Origin: Isochrysis galbana | Lineage: Eukaryota > Haptophyta > Isochrysidales > Isochrysidaceae | Assembly (NCBI GenBank): GCA_018136815.1 | Contig: CM030934.1 | Span: forward strand, 7,111,901 to 7,147,876 | Length of the DNA stretch: 35,976 nt | Reading direction: 5' to 3' | In this document: positions 1 through 10,281 of the stretch, piece by piece | How the letters are laid out: each line of letters starts with the position of its first letter | Numbering within the stretch: the stretch's first letter is position 1 | Translations under genes and position numbers: made by a program | The notes under the pieces: model-generated | The model's input: only the letters and a program-made list of their open reading frames with translations | What the model was told of the DNA's origin: nothing | The model's database searches: none

Positions 1-488
1 CCTAAACCCTAACCCCCTAACCTAACCCTAAAACCCTAAACCCTAACCCTAACCCTAACCCTAACCCTAACCCTAACCTAACCCTAACCCTAAAACCCTA
101 ACCCTAACCCTAACCCTAACCCTAACCCTAACCCTAACCCTAACCCTAACCCTAACCCTAACCCTAACCCTAACCCTAACCCTAACCCTAACCCTAACCC
201 TAACCCTAACCCTAACCCTAACCCTAACCCTAACCCTAACCCTAACCCTAACCCTAACCCTAACCCTAACCCTAACCCTAACCCTAACCCTAACCCTAAC
301 CCTAACCCTAACCCTAACCCTAACCCTAACCCTAACCCTAACCCTAACCCTAACCCTAACCCTAACCCTAACCCTAACCCTAACCCTAACCCTAACCCTA
401 ACCCTAACCCTAACCCTAACCCTAACCCCAACCCTAACCCTAACCCTAACCCTAACCCTAACCCTAACCCTAACCCTAACCCTAACCC

Positions 489-529
<41 letters not shown>

Positions 530-842
530 CCCTAACCCTAACCCTAACCCTAACCCTAACCCTAACCCTAACCCTAACCCTAACCCTAACCCTAACCCTA
601 ACCCTAACCCTAACCCTAACCCTAACCCTAACCCTAACCCTAACCCTAACCTAACCCTAACCCCTAACCCTAACCCTAACCCTAACCCTAACCCTAACCC
701 TAACCCCCTAACCCTAACCCTAACCCTAACCCTAACCCTAACCCTAACCCTAACCCTAACCCTAACCCTAACCCTAACCCTAACCCTAACCCTTACCCTT
801 ACCCTTACCCTTACCCTTACCCTTACCCTTACCCTTACCCTA
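1..842. repeat. Telomere, CCCTAA (TTAGGG) array
   Basis: Almost uninterrupted CCCTAA hexamers, with small irregular units (CCTAA, CCCCTAA, CCCTAAA) in the first 90 bases and at about 427, 487, 510, 650-663 and 702. The C-rich strand reads 5' to 3' from the window start, the orientation of a left chromosome end. The TTAGGG type occurs in many protists, animals and fungi, so it does not fix the lineage. The irregular units may be real variants or consensus errors in a long-read assembly. Confidence 0.97.
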
Positions 843-993
843 ACCCTAACCCTAACCCTAACCCTTACCACAACCCTAACCCTTACCACAACCCTTACCA
901 CAACCCTAACCACAACCCTTACCACAACCCTAACCACAACCCTAACCACAACCCTAACCACAACCCTAACCACAACCCTAACCACAACCACAA
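791..993. repeat. Degenerate telomere-proximal repeats (CCCTTA, then CCACAA/CCCTAA)
   Basis: The array changes composition in blocks. From 791 to about 840 the unit is CCCTTA. After a short return to CCCTAA, the segment from about 868 to 993 interleaves CCACAA with CCCTTA and CCCTAA, giving a 12-bp composite period. It ends at ACCACAACCACAACAAG, where unique DNA begins. Homogenised variant blocks on the centromere side are typical of old telomere repeats no longer renewed by telomerase. Confidence 0.9.
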
Positions 994-1286
994 CAAGAGA
1001 CAAGAGTGAAGTTGTGGTTGCAGAAATTTGTTTGTGTTGCAAGAGACAACGCGCGAATCCTTCTGCAACAAGAGGATTACAAGCCGTATTCCCTTTTCTT
1101 TCACACACTTTTTTTTCTTTTTTTCTACACGGGGCTGCACCACACGCAACACACAAAAAGGAGAAGCACCATCATTGCCACAAAGGGTTGAGCTCGTGCA
1201 AGGGTCACTCGCACATGTCAGCAATGAACACACAAAGGGAAAATGCAAAGCGCATACATGTCTTCAGGTTGAATGCACCAACCCTT

Positions 1287-2816
1287 TCAATCAACATCAT
1301 CACGAACGTGTGCAAGGTGCACACGTTCGCAAGGGTTCCCACTTGATGCATGTGCGTGGAAACTGCTAGATGATGGTTCTGCTTCTGTGAGACGAGAGTG
1401 CAAACAAGCCCGTTTGTGTTCTTGCAACTTGTCTTTGCACACACCGATGGAATTAAAGCAATCGTTGTTGAGAATTGGAAAGTCGATGTTGTTCATTGCC
1501 CAAGAGGTCGAATGAGATCTAAGCTCTCCCGCATTCGTCACCTGCTGGCCTCCAAGAGCACACCCAATGCTGAGACGACGAAGTTGAAGAAGAACCGCCT
1601 GAAAAAGTGAATCTTGAGGTTTTGCTCCTGTGACGCATCTCTTCAAGCCATCTTCTGCCAGCCTTTCCTCGAGAGGTTGAAGTAATGGATCGTGCTCTGG
1701 GAATGGTGCAACGTAACCAAGTTGTGGCCGCGAAGCATTCACGCTTTGTCGTATCTCCTCTTGTACCATACGGCGAAATGCTGTTCCACCACTAGGAGGT
1801 TGTGCAGTGGCAGGGGCGGGATTTGTTGGTGGCGGCTCCACCTCCTCGGCACCCACCTTCCATGCATCCTCCAAAGCAAGCAAGATCCTCTTCTGGTGTG
1901 AGTGATGTGACTGAGCAAGCGGCATTGGCTCAAGCATTTGGAGGGATTCCTTGAGCAGAGCACATGCGGTGTTGTTGGCAACACCAACACAGCTCTTTAC
2001 CAAACAAGTGAGGAGCTTGAGCGCGGAAGAAATCTCTCGGTTGACATCGGTGCGATGGATACCACACAACTGAGAATCCGACCAGATTGCATTGAGAACA
2101 CCTGCTCCACCACTTAGCACCTCTTCCATTGGCACCTTGATGATCAGAAAACGGTCAAGCCTTGAGAGGATAGCTTGAGCAAAGTCCAAAGGCGGAAGGT
2201 AATTCATCCGGAACCGACGTTCTAGCCGAATGATTCCTCCAACGTAATCCCAGCCATGAGAGAGCCTACCATGCATTTTGGCAGCATTGCGAAGATCGGT
2301 CTTTGCAATTGTGATGGAAGAAGGAACCCCGGAGAAATGTTGAGAGCGATTGTCCACGGTGTTAGCCAGGTGCTTGGTTGGTGCATAACACAACGTCTTT
2401 GTGTTCTCCAAAACCCGGCCTTCCACTGCAGGCACAACTTCATTCGGAAACTCGATGTTGTTGCGTATGAGCCATCCGGATCGCTCACTTTCCCAAGAAG
2501 ACCAGCCCCGAAAGTTTGCAACCAAAGCTTGTTGCGCTCGAGCAAAGGGAAGTAGGAGTTGCGTCTTGGCTCCGGTTCCCCTCACAAGGAGGAGGTAGGA
2601 GGAGAGACTCTCAAACTTCAACGTCATGGCAGCGTCGATTTCAAGGCTGAATGCTCCTTCATACTCTGCCAACGGTTCAAGCATCTTCATATGTGGGTCT
2701 GTGTGGTTGTGCGTAATGATGCAGATATTGAGTTTGTGCCCATAAGGGCCACCCGGTCTCGGGCCGCGCTGCCGAGGCAGCGCGGCCGTCCCCAGGGTGG
2801 GAGAGGCCTCTGCCAT
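1287..2816 (-). CDS. Hypothetical protein with degenerate OTU-like C-terminus
   Basis: A 509-codon open frame on the minus strand, starting at ATG 2816. An in-frame ATG at 2690 (MKMLEPLAEYEG) may be the true start, because the first 40 residues cross GC hairpins. I do not recognise the central 350 residues; they are mixed in composition and look protein-like. Near the C-terminus (1485-1622) the segment QDSLFQAVLLQL, followed about 20 residues later by ELRSHSTSWAMNN, resembles the OTU peptidase signature (DGNCLFRAL then ELR..V..M..N), but the position of the nucleophilic Cys is Ser. The expected downstream part of an OTU fold with its catalytic His is not evident, and the last 60 residues are low complexity, so the gene may be truncated on the telomere side. 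The OTU link is a motif-level inference; the frame could also belong to a mobile element. Confidence 0.5.
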   Translation of the reverse strand: MAEASPTLGTAALPRQRGPRPGGPYGHKLNICIITHNHTDPHMKMLEPLAEYEGAFSLEIDAAMTLKFESLSSYLLLVRGTGAKTQLLLPFARAQQALVANFRGWSSWESERSGWLIRNNIEFPNEVVPAVEGRVLENTKTLCYAPTKHLANTVDNRSQHFSGVPSSITIAKTDLRNAAKMHGRLSHGWDYVGGIIRLERRFRMNYLPPLDFAQAILSRLDRFLIIKVPMEEVLSGGAGVLNAIWSDSQLCGIHRTDVNREISSALKLLTCLVKSCVGVANNTACALLKESLQMLEPMPLAQSHHSHQKRILLALEDAWKVGAEEVEPPPTNPAPATAQPPSGGTAFRRMVQEEIRQSVNASRPQLGYVAPFPEHDPLLQPLEERLAEDGLKRCVTGAKPQDSLFQAVLLQLRRLSIGCALGGQQVTNAGELRSHSTSWAMNNIDFPILNNDCFNSIGVCKDKLQEHKRACLHSRLTEAEPSSSSFHAHASSGNPCERVHLAHVRDDVD

Positions 2817-3111
2817 AAGGCATGCCTGGTGGTTCGGTGGTTCGTCCTGGGTGGTGCTGGTCCTTTGTCCTCTACAGCTTGTGGCCCACCATGAGGTGGG
2901 CCAGCATGGCTGCTGTGACTTGTGTGGCCGGGGCCACGGGCCGTGCGGCGCGACCGGGATCGCGCTCACCTGCTCGGCCTCTGCGGGCGGACGTGGTCGC
3001 TTCGCCAGCGACAGCTCCAAGGGTGCTGGGGGGGGCGCCCGCGGCGGGGGACCCGAAGGAGAGGTGGGGAGCGGCGGCGCGCTCCATGGCGACCAACTAT
3101 AAAGTTAGTTG
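2741..3111. other. GC-rich hairpin-dense segment ending in a TATAAA palindrome
   Basis: This holds several perfect inverted repeats: GCCGCGCTGCC/GGCAGCGCGGC at 2763-2786 with a 2-nt loop, TGGCCCACC/GGTGGGCCA at 2882-2903 with a 4-nt loop, and GTGGCC/GGCCAC at 2924-2937. It ends at CAACTATAAAGTTAGTTG (3094-3111), where 6-bp arms surround the TATAAA. A region of the same architecture lies at 35200-35640. It sits upstream of the minus-strand gene ending at 1287, so it may be a promoter or element terminus. Confidence 0.55.
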
Positions 3112-3416
3112 CCATCCGGGTGGGCTATGCGTATTTGGTATCTGGTGGGGTCCCCCATCTGGATGGATCGTCGAAAACGGGCACGCAGCGCGCCCGGCAT
3201 CGGTTCGAAGTTGGGCTCTCCGGGCCTCCCTCAGCGACGGCTCAACGTTCAATGGGCTCGGCGGATGGGTGATTTCGACGAGGGTTCGGCGCGCGGCCTG
3301 CCCGATTGGCGTGACCATCCGGGTGGGCTATGCGTATTTGGTATCTGGTGGGGTCCCCCATCCGGATGGATCGTCGAAAACGGGCACGCAGCGCGCCCGG
3401 CATCGGTTCGAAATTG
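3112..3416 (+). repeat. Two direct copies of a ~101-bp repeat, 203 bp apart
   Basis: Copy 1 is 3112-3213 and copy 2 is 3315-3416. Both begin CCATCCGGGTGGGCTATGCG and end at CGGTTCGAA(G/A)TTG, with only a couple of differences (for example CATCTGG against CATCCGG). The high identity implies a recent duplication. The GGTTCGAA near the end looks like a Pol III B box, but no convincing A box lies at tRNA spacing, so a tRNA-derived SINE is only a possibility. Confidence 0.9.
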
Positions 3417-4426
3417 AGCTTTTCAAGCTTTTGCGATTTTAGCGTCTTTTGTCTGTTTTCAATTACGTTTTGTTGTGGGGGCCCAAGGGGGGGGTCCGGG
3501 TCCTAATGGGCCCCGGATATGTGCTAGTTGGGTGTATTGGGAACTTTCTCCCGAAAAAAATCCTCAAATTTCCTCAATTCTGAGATGGTCATTTTTTACC
3601 CCTAATAAAAAAACACTGTTTGACCGCCCTATGGGTGAGTGACCGAGCTAACAATAGTTTTTCACTAGCTGCTCTAGAAGAAATAATGCACTTATGCCTC
3701 CTGCATCCCCTTTCCCCCTTCCTCTGACTGCCAACTCCCACCCTACGGCAGCCACCAGTCCCCCCCGTAAATACCACTACTGCCCCTCATGTATCTCACT
3801 CTTTTATGAGTTAACTCGACACTCGATGACTGATGCTGGGCACCAGGTGGCGAGGGCACCGTCCCCCGAGGGCGCCAACTGCGGCATGTTCGGCAACGAT
3901 CGACCGTTGCGATCGTCGAATCGCAGCGGCCTCTGTCGCGCCCCGAGCTCGTGCTGGCAAATGGTTTAAGGCGCATGGCCACGAGGTTGCCTCAAGCCCC
4001 GAGGCGATTGCTCTAAGCAACAGGCAGCGAATGATGCGAGAGCTCTCGCTATGCCGCTATTGGATCGTCATGGGCTCCCCTAACCCTCTGCAACCGCGAA
4101 ATATAGGCCAACAGCTTCATACCATAAGCCTCGGCAGCTGCAATGACAACAGAGAGCTGTGTAACATGCAACAATCAACCGCTCAAGTCGAGGATGGCAT
4201 TCACTCGTCTGCGGTTCCAGTTGGAATACAGCTGCAGGTGACACTTCGGCTCATGGTAAAAGAGGGAGCACTGCCGCCCGAGGAGGGTGGGAGAGCACAC
4301 GACCGGCACGGTATGCTCGTCGACTGCGCGTTCACCCATCACATTCATTTCGCGTCACGCATGAGGCACGCGATACGAGGACGAAGGCGAGCACATCACT
4401 GGCAGGCGGCAATGAGAACGGCCGCG
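3417..4426. other. Gene-free stretch downstream of the MORN5-like gene
   Basis: No convincing gene. It holds a G-run (3486-3495), A/T-rich pieces around 3590-3615, and the 16-mer CTGTTTGACCGCCCTA (3616-3631) that recurs at 12526-12541. The long plus-strand frame across 3833-5035 is antisense to the MORN5-like gene and has no protein-like character of its own. Confidence 0.6.
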
Positions 4427-4927
4427 TCACGCTGTACCGACGCGGCACTTGCTCCGCGCCCACCTCTTCTCCTCGTCCGAGGCAACCCGCAGGACGCGGC
4501 GCGAAAAGCTGTACACCTTACCCTCCTGCGGGTCGAGGTAGCCGTCTCCCACATCGTACATGCCACTCGGCAGCCTGGGCGGTGGGTGCTCATTGGTGAC
4601 CTGCGCATCGCCTGCTGGCCGCAGCCCGTCGACGTGCTCGCTAAAGAAGCGGCGGTCGCCGGCGGAGCAATACTCCCAGTCCTTCTGCGAGTACGAGAGC
4701 CCGTCCTTGAAGTCGTACGAGCCAGCCACCATCTTGCCCTTGTGCCATGTCGCGTGGAAGGTGCCGCCCCCCGGGAAGGTGAGGCTGCCCTCGCCATGGA
4801 ACTGGCCGTCAAGAAAGAGCCCGTTGTAGACTGTGCCGCTTGGAAAGGTGTAGCGGCCCTGACCTTCCTTCCTCCCCCCCACTCGCTCGCCCTCGTACGC
4901 ACCCACTCCGACGGCGACCGACGCCAT
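4427..4927 (-). CDS. MORN5: MORN repeat-containing protein 5 (MORN5-like)
   Basis: A complete 166-residue protein, close to the usual MORN5 length of about 160. Three MORN repeats are visible at roughly residues 11-33 (YEGERVGGRKEGQGRYTF), 34-56 (YNGLFLDGQFHGEGSLTF) and 57-79 (FHATWHKGKMVAGSYDF). The C-terminal half carries the family-specific signature: a YC..DRRFF motif, DGLRPAG, QVTNEHPPP, and PSGMYDVGDGYLDP. MORN5 is a small axoneme or flagellum-associated protein found almost only in ciliated organisms; its exact biochemical role is poorly known. The start is the ATG at 4927, in ACGCCATGCGG on the plus strand; upstream the frame only enters GGC/GGT low complexity. It is a single exon with a TGA stop. 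It diverges from the membrane-protein gene at 7707, with the minisatellite between. Two other ciliary genes lie 8-12 kb to the right. Confidence 0.9.
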   Translation of the reverse strand: MASVAVGVGAYEGERVGGRKEGQGRYTFPSGTVYNGLFLDGQFHGEGSLTFPGGGTFHATWHKGKMVAGSYDFKDGLSYSQKDWEYCSAGDRRFFSEHVDGLRPAGDAQVTNEHPPPRLPSGMYDVGDGYLDPQEGKVYSFSRRVLRVASDEEKRWARSKCRVGTA

Positions 4928-5083
4928 GCGGCGGCGGCGGTTACGGCTCGAGGCGCGCCTATCGCCGCCCCCCCCCGCCGCCGCCGCCCGAGGGAACTCT
5001 GTGGGTTCTTAGTCTTTCGGCGCTTCTTAAAATAGACGGAAGCGCGGGGGTCCGCCTCGACCCAGATCGATCCCCTGGTGCCC

Positions 5084-6923
5084 CTCCCCCTCGGCCCCCT
5101 TCCCCCCCCACCCGTATCACTCTCCCTCCCCCTCGCCCCTCCCCCCCCCCCCCCACCCGTATCACTCACTCTCCCTCCCCCTCGGCCCCTCCCCCCCCCA
5201 CACCCGTATCACTCACTCTCCCTCCCCCTCGGCCCCCCTCCCCCCCCCCCACACCCGTATCACTCACTCTCCCTCCCCCTCGGCCCCCCCTCCCCCCCCC
5301 CCCCCACCCGTATCACTCACTCTCCCTCCCCCTCGGCCCCCCTCCTCCCCCCCCCCCACCCGTATCACTCACTCTCCCTCCCCCTCGGCCCCCCTCCCCC
5401 CCCCCCCACCCGTATCACTCACTCTCCCTCCCCTCGGCCCCCCTCCCCCCCCCCCCCACCCGTATCACTCACTCTCCTCCCCCTCGGCCCCCTCCCCCCC
5501 CCCCCCCACCCGTATCACTCACTCTCCCTCCCCCTCGGCCCCCCTCCCCCCCCCCCCACACCCGTATCACTCACTCTCCCTCCCCCTCGGCCCCCCCTCC
5601 CCCCCCCCCACCCGTATCACTCACTCTCCCTCCCCCTCGGCCCCCCTCCCCCCCCCCCACACCCGTATCACTCACTCACCCTCCCCCTCCCCCCCCCCCC
5701 CACCCGTATCACGTATCATTCACTCTCCCTCCCCCTCGGCCCCCCTCCCCCCCCCCCACCCGTATCACTCACTCTCCCTCCCCCTCGGCCCCTCCCCCCC
5801 CCCCCACCCGTATCACTCACTCTCCCTCCCCCTCGGCCCCCCTCCCCCCCCCCCCCACCCGTATCACTCACTCTCCCTCCCCCTCGGCCCCCCTCCCCCC
5901 CCCCCCCCCACCCGTATCACTCACTCTCCCTCCCCCTCGGCCCCCCTCCCCCCCCCCCCACCCGTATCACTCACTCTCCCTCCCCCTCGGCCCCCCCTCC
6001 CCCCCCCCCACCCGTATCACTCACTCTCCCTCCCCCTCGGCCCCCCTCCCCCCCCCCCCCCCGTATCACTCACTCTCCCTCCCCTCGGCCCCCCTCCCCC
6101 CCCCCCACCCGTATCACTCACTCTCCCTCCCCTCGGCCCCCCCTCCCCCCCCCCCCCACCCGTATCACTCACTCTCCCTCCCCTCGGCCCCCCTCCCCCC
6201 CCCCCCCACCCGTATCACTCACTCTCCCTCCCCCTCGGCCCCCCTCCCCCCCCCCCCACACCCGTATCACTCACTCTCCCTCCCCCTCGGCCCCCCTCCC
6301 CCCCCCCCACCCGTATCACTCACTCTCCCTCCCCCTCGGCCCCCCTCCCCCCCCCCCACACCCGTATCACTCACTCACCCTCCCCCTCCCCCCCCCCCCA
6401 CCCGTATCACGTATCATTCACTCTCCCTCCCCTCGCCCCCCCTCCCCCCCCCCCACCCGTATCACTCACTCTCCCTCCCCCTCGGCCCCTCCCCCCCCCC
6501 CACCCGTATCACTCACTCTCCCTCCCCCTCGGCCCCCCTCCCCCCCCCCCCCCACCCGTATCACTCACTCTCCCTCCCCTCGGCCCCCCTCCCCCCCCCC
6601 CCCCACCCGTATCACTCACTCTCCCTCCCCCTCGGCCCCCCCTCCCCCCCCCCCCACCCGTATCACTCACTCTCCCTCCCCCTCGGCCCCCCCTCCCCCC
6701 CCCCCACCCGTATCACTCACTCTCCCTCCCCCTCGGCCCCCCCTCCCCCCCCCCCCCCCCCGTATCACTCACTCTCCCTCCCCCTCGGCCCCCCCTCCCC
6801 CCCCCCCCCACCCGTATCACTCACTCTCCCTCCCCCTCGGCCCCCCCTCCCCCCCCCCCCCACCCGTATCACTCACTCTCCCTCCCCCTCGGCCCCCCCT
6901 CCCCCCCCCCCCACCCGTATCAC
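5084..6923. repeat. C-rich minisatellite, ~37 copies of a ~50-bp unit
   Basis: Each unit is a C-run of 8-17 bases, then ACCCGTATCACTCACTC, TCCCTCCCCCTCGG, and the next C-run. I count about 37 occurrences of CGTATCAC. Period varies from about 46 to 56 bp, mainly through C-run length. A variant pair of units (ACTCACCC followed by GTATCACGTATCATTCAC) occurs at about 5660-5725 and again at about 6360-6425, so a block of roughly 700 bp was duplicated inside the array. Long proline-rich frames through it are artefacts of the repeat. The minus strand is extremely G-rich. Confidence 0.95.
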
Positions 6924-7005
6924 TCTCCCCGAGCCGCAGGCGTTCGTGGTGGACTCGCTGGTTTAACTTCTACCGGAGCTCTCCCCGCACAGCGGCCTTC
7001 TTCTT

Positions 7006-7500
<495 letters not shown>

Positions 7501-7706
7501 GTGGTGGTGGTTGATGATGATGATGGAGTGGGAAGTGAAGGGGAAGGGAGAGAGAGAGAGAGCGGGAGACGAGAGAGCGTGTGTATAGGAAGAGGGGACG
7601 AGAAGACGAGGCGGGATAAGTGAAAGAAAGAGGGAGAGAGAGGGAGGAGAAAAGAGGGGAAAAGGGGGGAGGAGGGGCCGTGGTGGCCCCGCCTCTCCCT
7701 CTCCGC

Positions 7707-8576
7707 ATGGACCCCTGCGTGCCGCGATGCGGCCTCTCTCTGCACTCGGACGCTGAGAGCACGGCTGCGCTCTCATCTCCCCTCGAGGGAGTCAGCCGTA
7801 GGCCACCCACGGGAGCCATTTTGGCACAATCGCCAAAGCAGCTCTCTCCCATTCTCCTCTCAGAGCTCAGACCGCCACCCGCGCCACCGCCCACACTCAG
7901 ACTTCCCTACACCGTCCCACCGCCGCCACCGCTCGGTGCCCCACTCGGCTTCCAGCTCGCACTCACTGTCGCCGCGCTCGGCACGCTCGCGCTTCTGATC
8001 GGCATCGTGCGATGGCTGGCGGGTGCGGCCGGCCGGCGCGCGCTTGCTCTCGCCGCCGCCGCCGGACCGACCGACGGCAGCTGGATCCTGGTCAGTTTCG
8101 AGTGGACGCCGGGCGGCGATGCGGCGCCCGGTAGGATGCCGATCATGGGGATGGGCTCGACGGGAGACCTGCTCACTGCGCTCCTCGAGTACGGCGCGGA
8201 AGAGGTAGACCCCTCAATCTCGGCGCACACTGCCGAGGTGCGCTACGTCGACGAGCTAGGCATCGAGAGGCGCCTCGGCGCTAAGACGAGGTTCGAGACG
8301 GTGCGGCGCGCCAAGCTGATCATCGTGCGCCCGCTCAGCGAGAGCGAGCGGCAACGGCTGCTCGGGAGCGTCATCAGGAGAGAGGGCGGCATGCACGCAC
8401 CGCGATGCGTATGTGTGGACGCCAAGGGGCGCCGAGGCGCCGGCAAGCATGAGATCTCCATGGCGACCGCGACTGGTGACAAGGCTCTCCCGGAGGCCGA
8501 GGAGCTCGTGCACCGTGGACGTGATCCGGGCAGTGCGCCACAGGGTGGCGCTCTGGCTGTCGAGGAGGAGGTCTGA
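7707..8576 (+). CDS. Single-pass membrane protein of unknown function
   Basis: A 289-residue frame starting at ATG 7707 (MDPCVPRCGLSLHSD); the open frame upstream of it reads only GA-repeat (basic/acidic/Gly) and is excluded. Residues 1-75 are Pro/Ser-rich. Residues about 80-102 (GFQLALTVAALGTLALLIGI) form one clear transmembrane helix, followed by basic residues RWLAGAAGRR. Residues about 125-215 form a compact domain with alternating strand-like and helical stretches (SWILVSFEW, STGDLLTALLEYGAEEV, AEVRYVDELGIERRLG, AKLIIVRPLSE). That pattern recalls a ubiquitin-like or PB1 fold, but I do not recognise the family. The last 60 residues are low complexity and may be mis-framed intron. It diverges from the MORN5-like gene across the minisatellite. 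No function is assigned. Confidence 0.65.
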   Translation: MDPCVPRCGLSLHSDAESTAALSSPLEGVSRRPPTGAILAQSPKQLSPILLSELRPPPAPPPTLRLPYTVPPPPPLGAPLGFQLALTVAALGTLALLIGIVRWLAGAAGRRALALAAAAGPTDGSWILVSFEWTPGGDAAPGRMPIMGMGSTGDLLTALLEYGAEEVDPSISAHTAEVRYVDELGIERRLGAKTRFETVRRAKLIIVRPLSESERQRLLGSVIRREGGMHAPRCVCVDAKGRRGAGKHEISMATATGDKALPEAEELVHRGRDPGSAPQGGALAVEEEV

Positions 8577-10281
8577 CACCTCTCAACACGCCAAGGGCGG
8601 CCGTTCATGACGCGCGGAACCTTGTGGCGACCATCTACCCTGGCGATCGTGCTCCATGCCGATCGCCGGCCCAGCAGGCTGACTTTTCCTGCGTGCGCTT
8701 GCGGTGCGGGGATCGAATTCGAAGCGATGCTGGCGAAGCTTAGCACATGGACTTCCGAATGGCGGGGCTCGAGTGTTGCGGTCTAGCAAGGCGTGAGACG
8801 GTCACGGTGGGCAGGTCGCTAGTCTGCAAGGTGCAGCCTCTAGAGGCAGTTTGTGCGGACGTCACTCGGCGCGTGTGTTTTCATTCACTTGCCATGACAG
8901 GCGTTGCAGCATCAGGCTGTGTAGGGACAGTTAGCTTACGTTGTGCCTCAGGATCCTGACCCCTCTCCTCGCTTTCTGATGAGTTGTGGTGGAGATGAAT
9001 TTTTACATAAGACAAGGCCGCCGGGTGCGCAATGGGGAAATCGGATAGAATTATGGAACGCAAAAAGAATACAGCGATGGCTTTGTGCTTGATGTCGTCC
9101 CTTCGAGCCGGCGAAGGATGTGTCGAATGCCGCCTGGGCAGGAGAAGCAGTGAGGGCAGGCGGTGCGCACGGGCATGGCGCTGCGCAATAATCCGTCGGT
9201 GCGGTTGCCAGCATACGTTCCACGGCTCCCTTTCGGTGCGGCACTATGGATTCGCCGGATGGCGATCGGCGCGCACGATGTGAAGGCGTATAAGAAGAGC
9301 CCGCGCTCTAGACTCTAGAAGATGCCTACTGCTGCTCTAAAAACGTCTAGCTAGGTAGGACTCATCCGCACCATGCCCATGCCCCATCGCCCCGGTTTGC
9401 CCGGCCCGGTGAGCCGCTAACATCGCCCTCAGCCCACGCTCACTCCCGCTCGCCGCCAAGGCTAGGGATTGGCTCGAGCAGCTATCCAGATAACTTGGTT
9501 AACTGCCACTAACTGCTAACTGCCCTTGTGAGGCGGCAAGCAGTTATCTAACTGCCCCGTGATGCGTCCGTCGAGCAAGTAAGTAACTCAATTATTAATT
9601 ATCGTCCGTGGAGGCGACACTCGCGTTCCGTCAAAAGAGGGCCGCCAGGTGATAGTTTTGTTTGTTTTCGCTTAGAATTGTCGCATTCGTGACGAATTGT
9701 GATGGCCCATAGGGCCTGACGAAGGGCAATGAGGAGGGAGGCATGCCGACGGCAGGCGCGGCTAGGGACGGGTACAAGTTTCGCGCTCGACTCCCCCAAA
9801 TTTTGTGCTTGATTTTGTGACTTATTTTGCTCCTCCCCCCCCAAATTTTGCTCTAGATTTTGTTTAAACAACTACTATAACTAATAACTAAAGCTAGCTA
9901 CTAGCTATAGCTATACCATAGTAATATAACTTATAACTTATCAAACACAAGCATCGCCATACCGTCATGTTGTATCGGCACGCCCTAGAGGCCTAGGCCC
10001 ACGCCCAACAAGACCATGTAGGGCCTTTATATCTTCACATCATCACATCATGCCTAATGCTATCCCTAATAATCATGAGAATGCTTTGCAGAATCATTTT
10101 CATTTATTCCAATCCTCCCCGGTTGACACGCAGCAGCAAAGCGGCATGAAGCTGATCTGACAACGAATTCATTTGCACGTCCCCAAACATCAAACATGCA
10201 TTCAAGCAGAGAAAACACACGCTGCCGCCGCCGCCGACGAACTTGATTGACATGCTCGTCCTTCCTCGTAAGTCTTGAGAA
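8577..10281. other. Gene-free stretch, partly AT-rich
   Basis: No frame here looks protein-like. 8577-9300 is GC-rich and featureless to my reading. Around 9291 there is GTATAAG about 30 bp before a short ATG frame that stops after a few codons. 9488-9556 holds a cluster of TAACTGC motifs. 9850-9960 is AT-rich with short palindromic AGCTAGCT/CTATAGCTATA motifs, unlike the neighbouring DNA. No tRNA or snRNA was recognised. Confidence 0.55.
9488..9556. promoter_or_regulatory. Cluster of TAACTG (MYB-type) motifs in an inverted frame
   Basis: TAACTG occurs at 9500, 9510, 9517 and 9549, and its complement CAGTTA at 9541. AGATAACT (9488-9495) and AGTTATCT (9542-9549) form a perfect 8-bp inverted repeat around the cluster. 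TAACTG fits the MYB recognition consensus YAACKG. No gene start lies close by, so a regulatory role is only a suggestion. Confidence 0.25.

Noticed and set aside
90..1156. Long minus-strand frames of Gly-Leu and Val-Arg repeats
   Set aside because: They are direct translations of telomere hexamers; no coding meaning.
3203..3211. GGTTCGAAG as a tRNA T-arm / Pol III B box
   Set aside because: No acceptor stem or anticodon arm can be formed around it, and no clear A box at normal spacing.
3833..5035. 400-codon plus-strand frame
   Set aside because: It is antisense to the MORN5-like gene and lacks any motif; the family evidence supports the minus strand.
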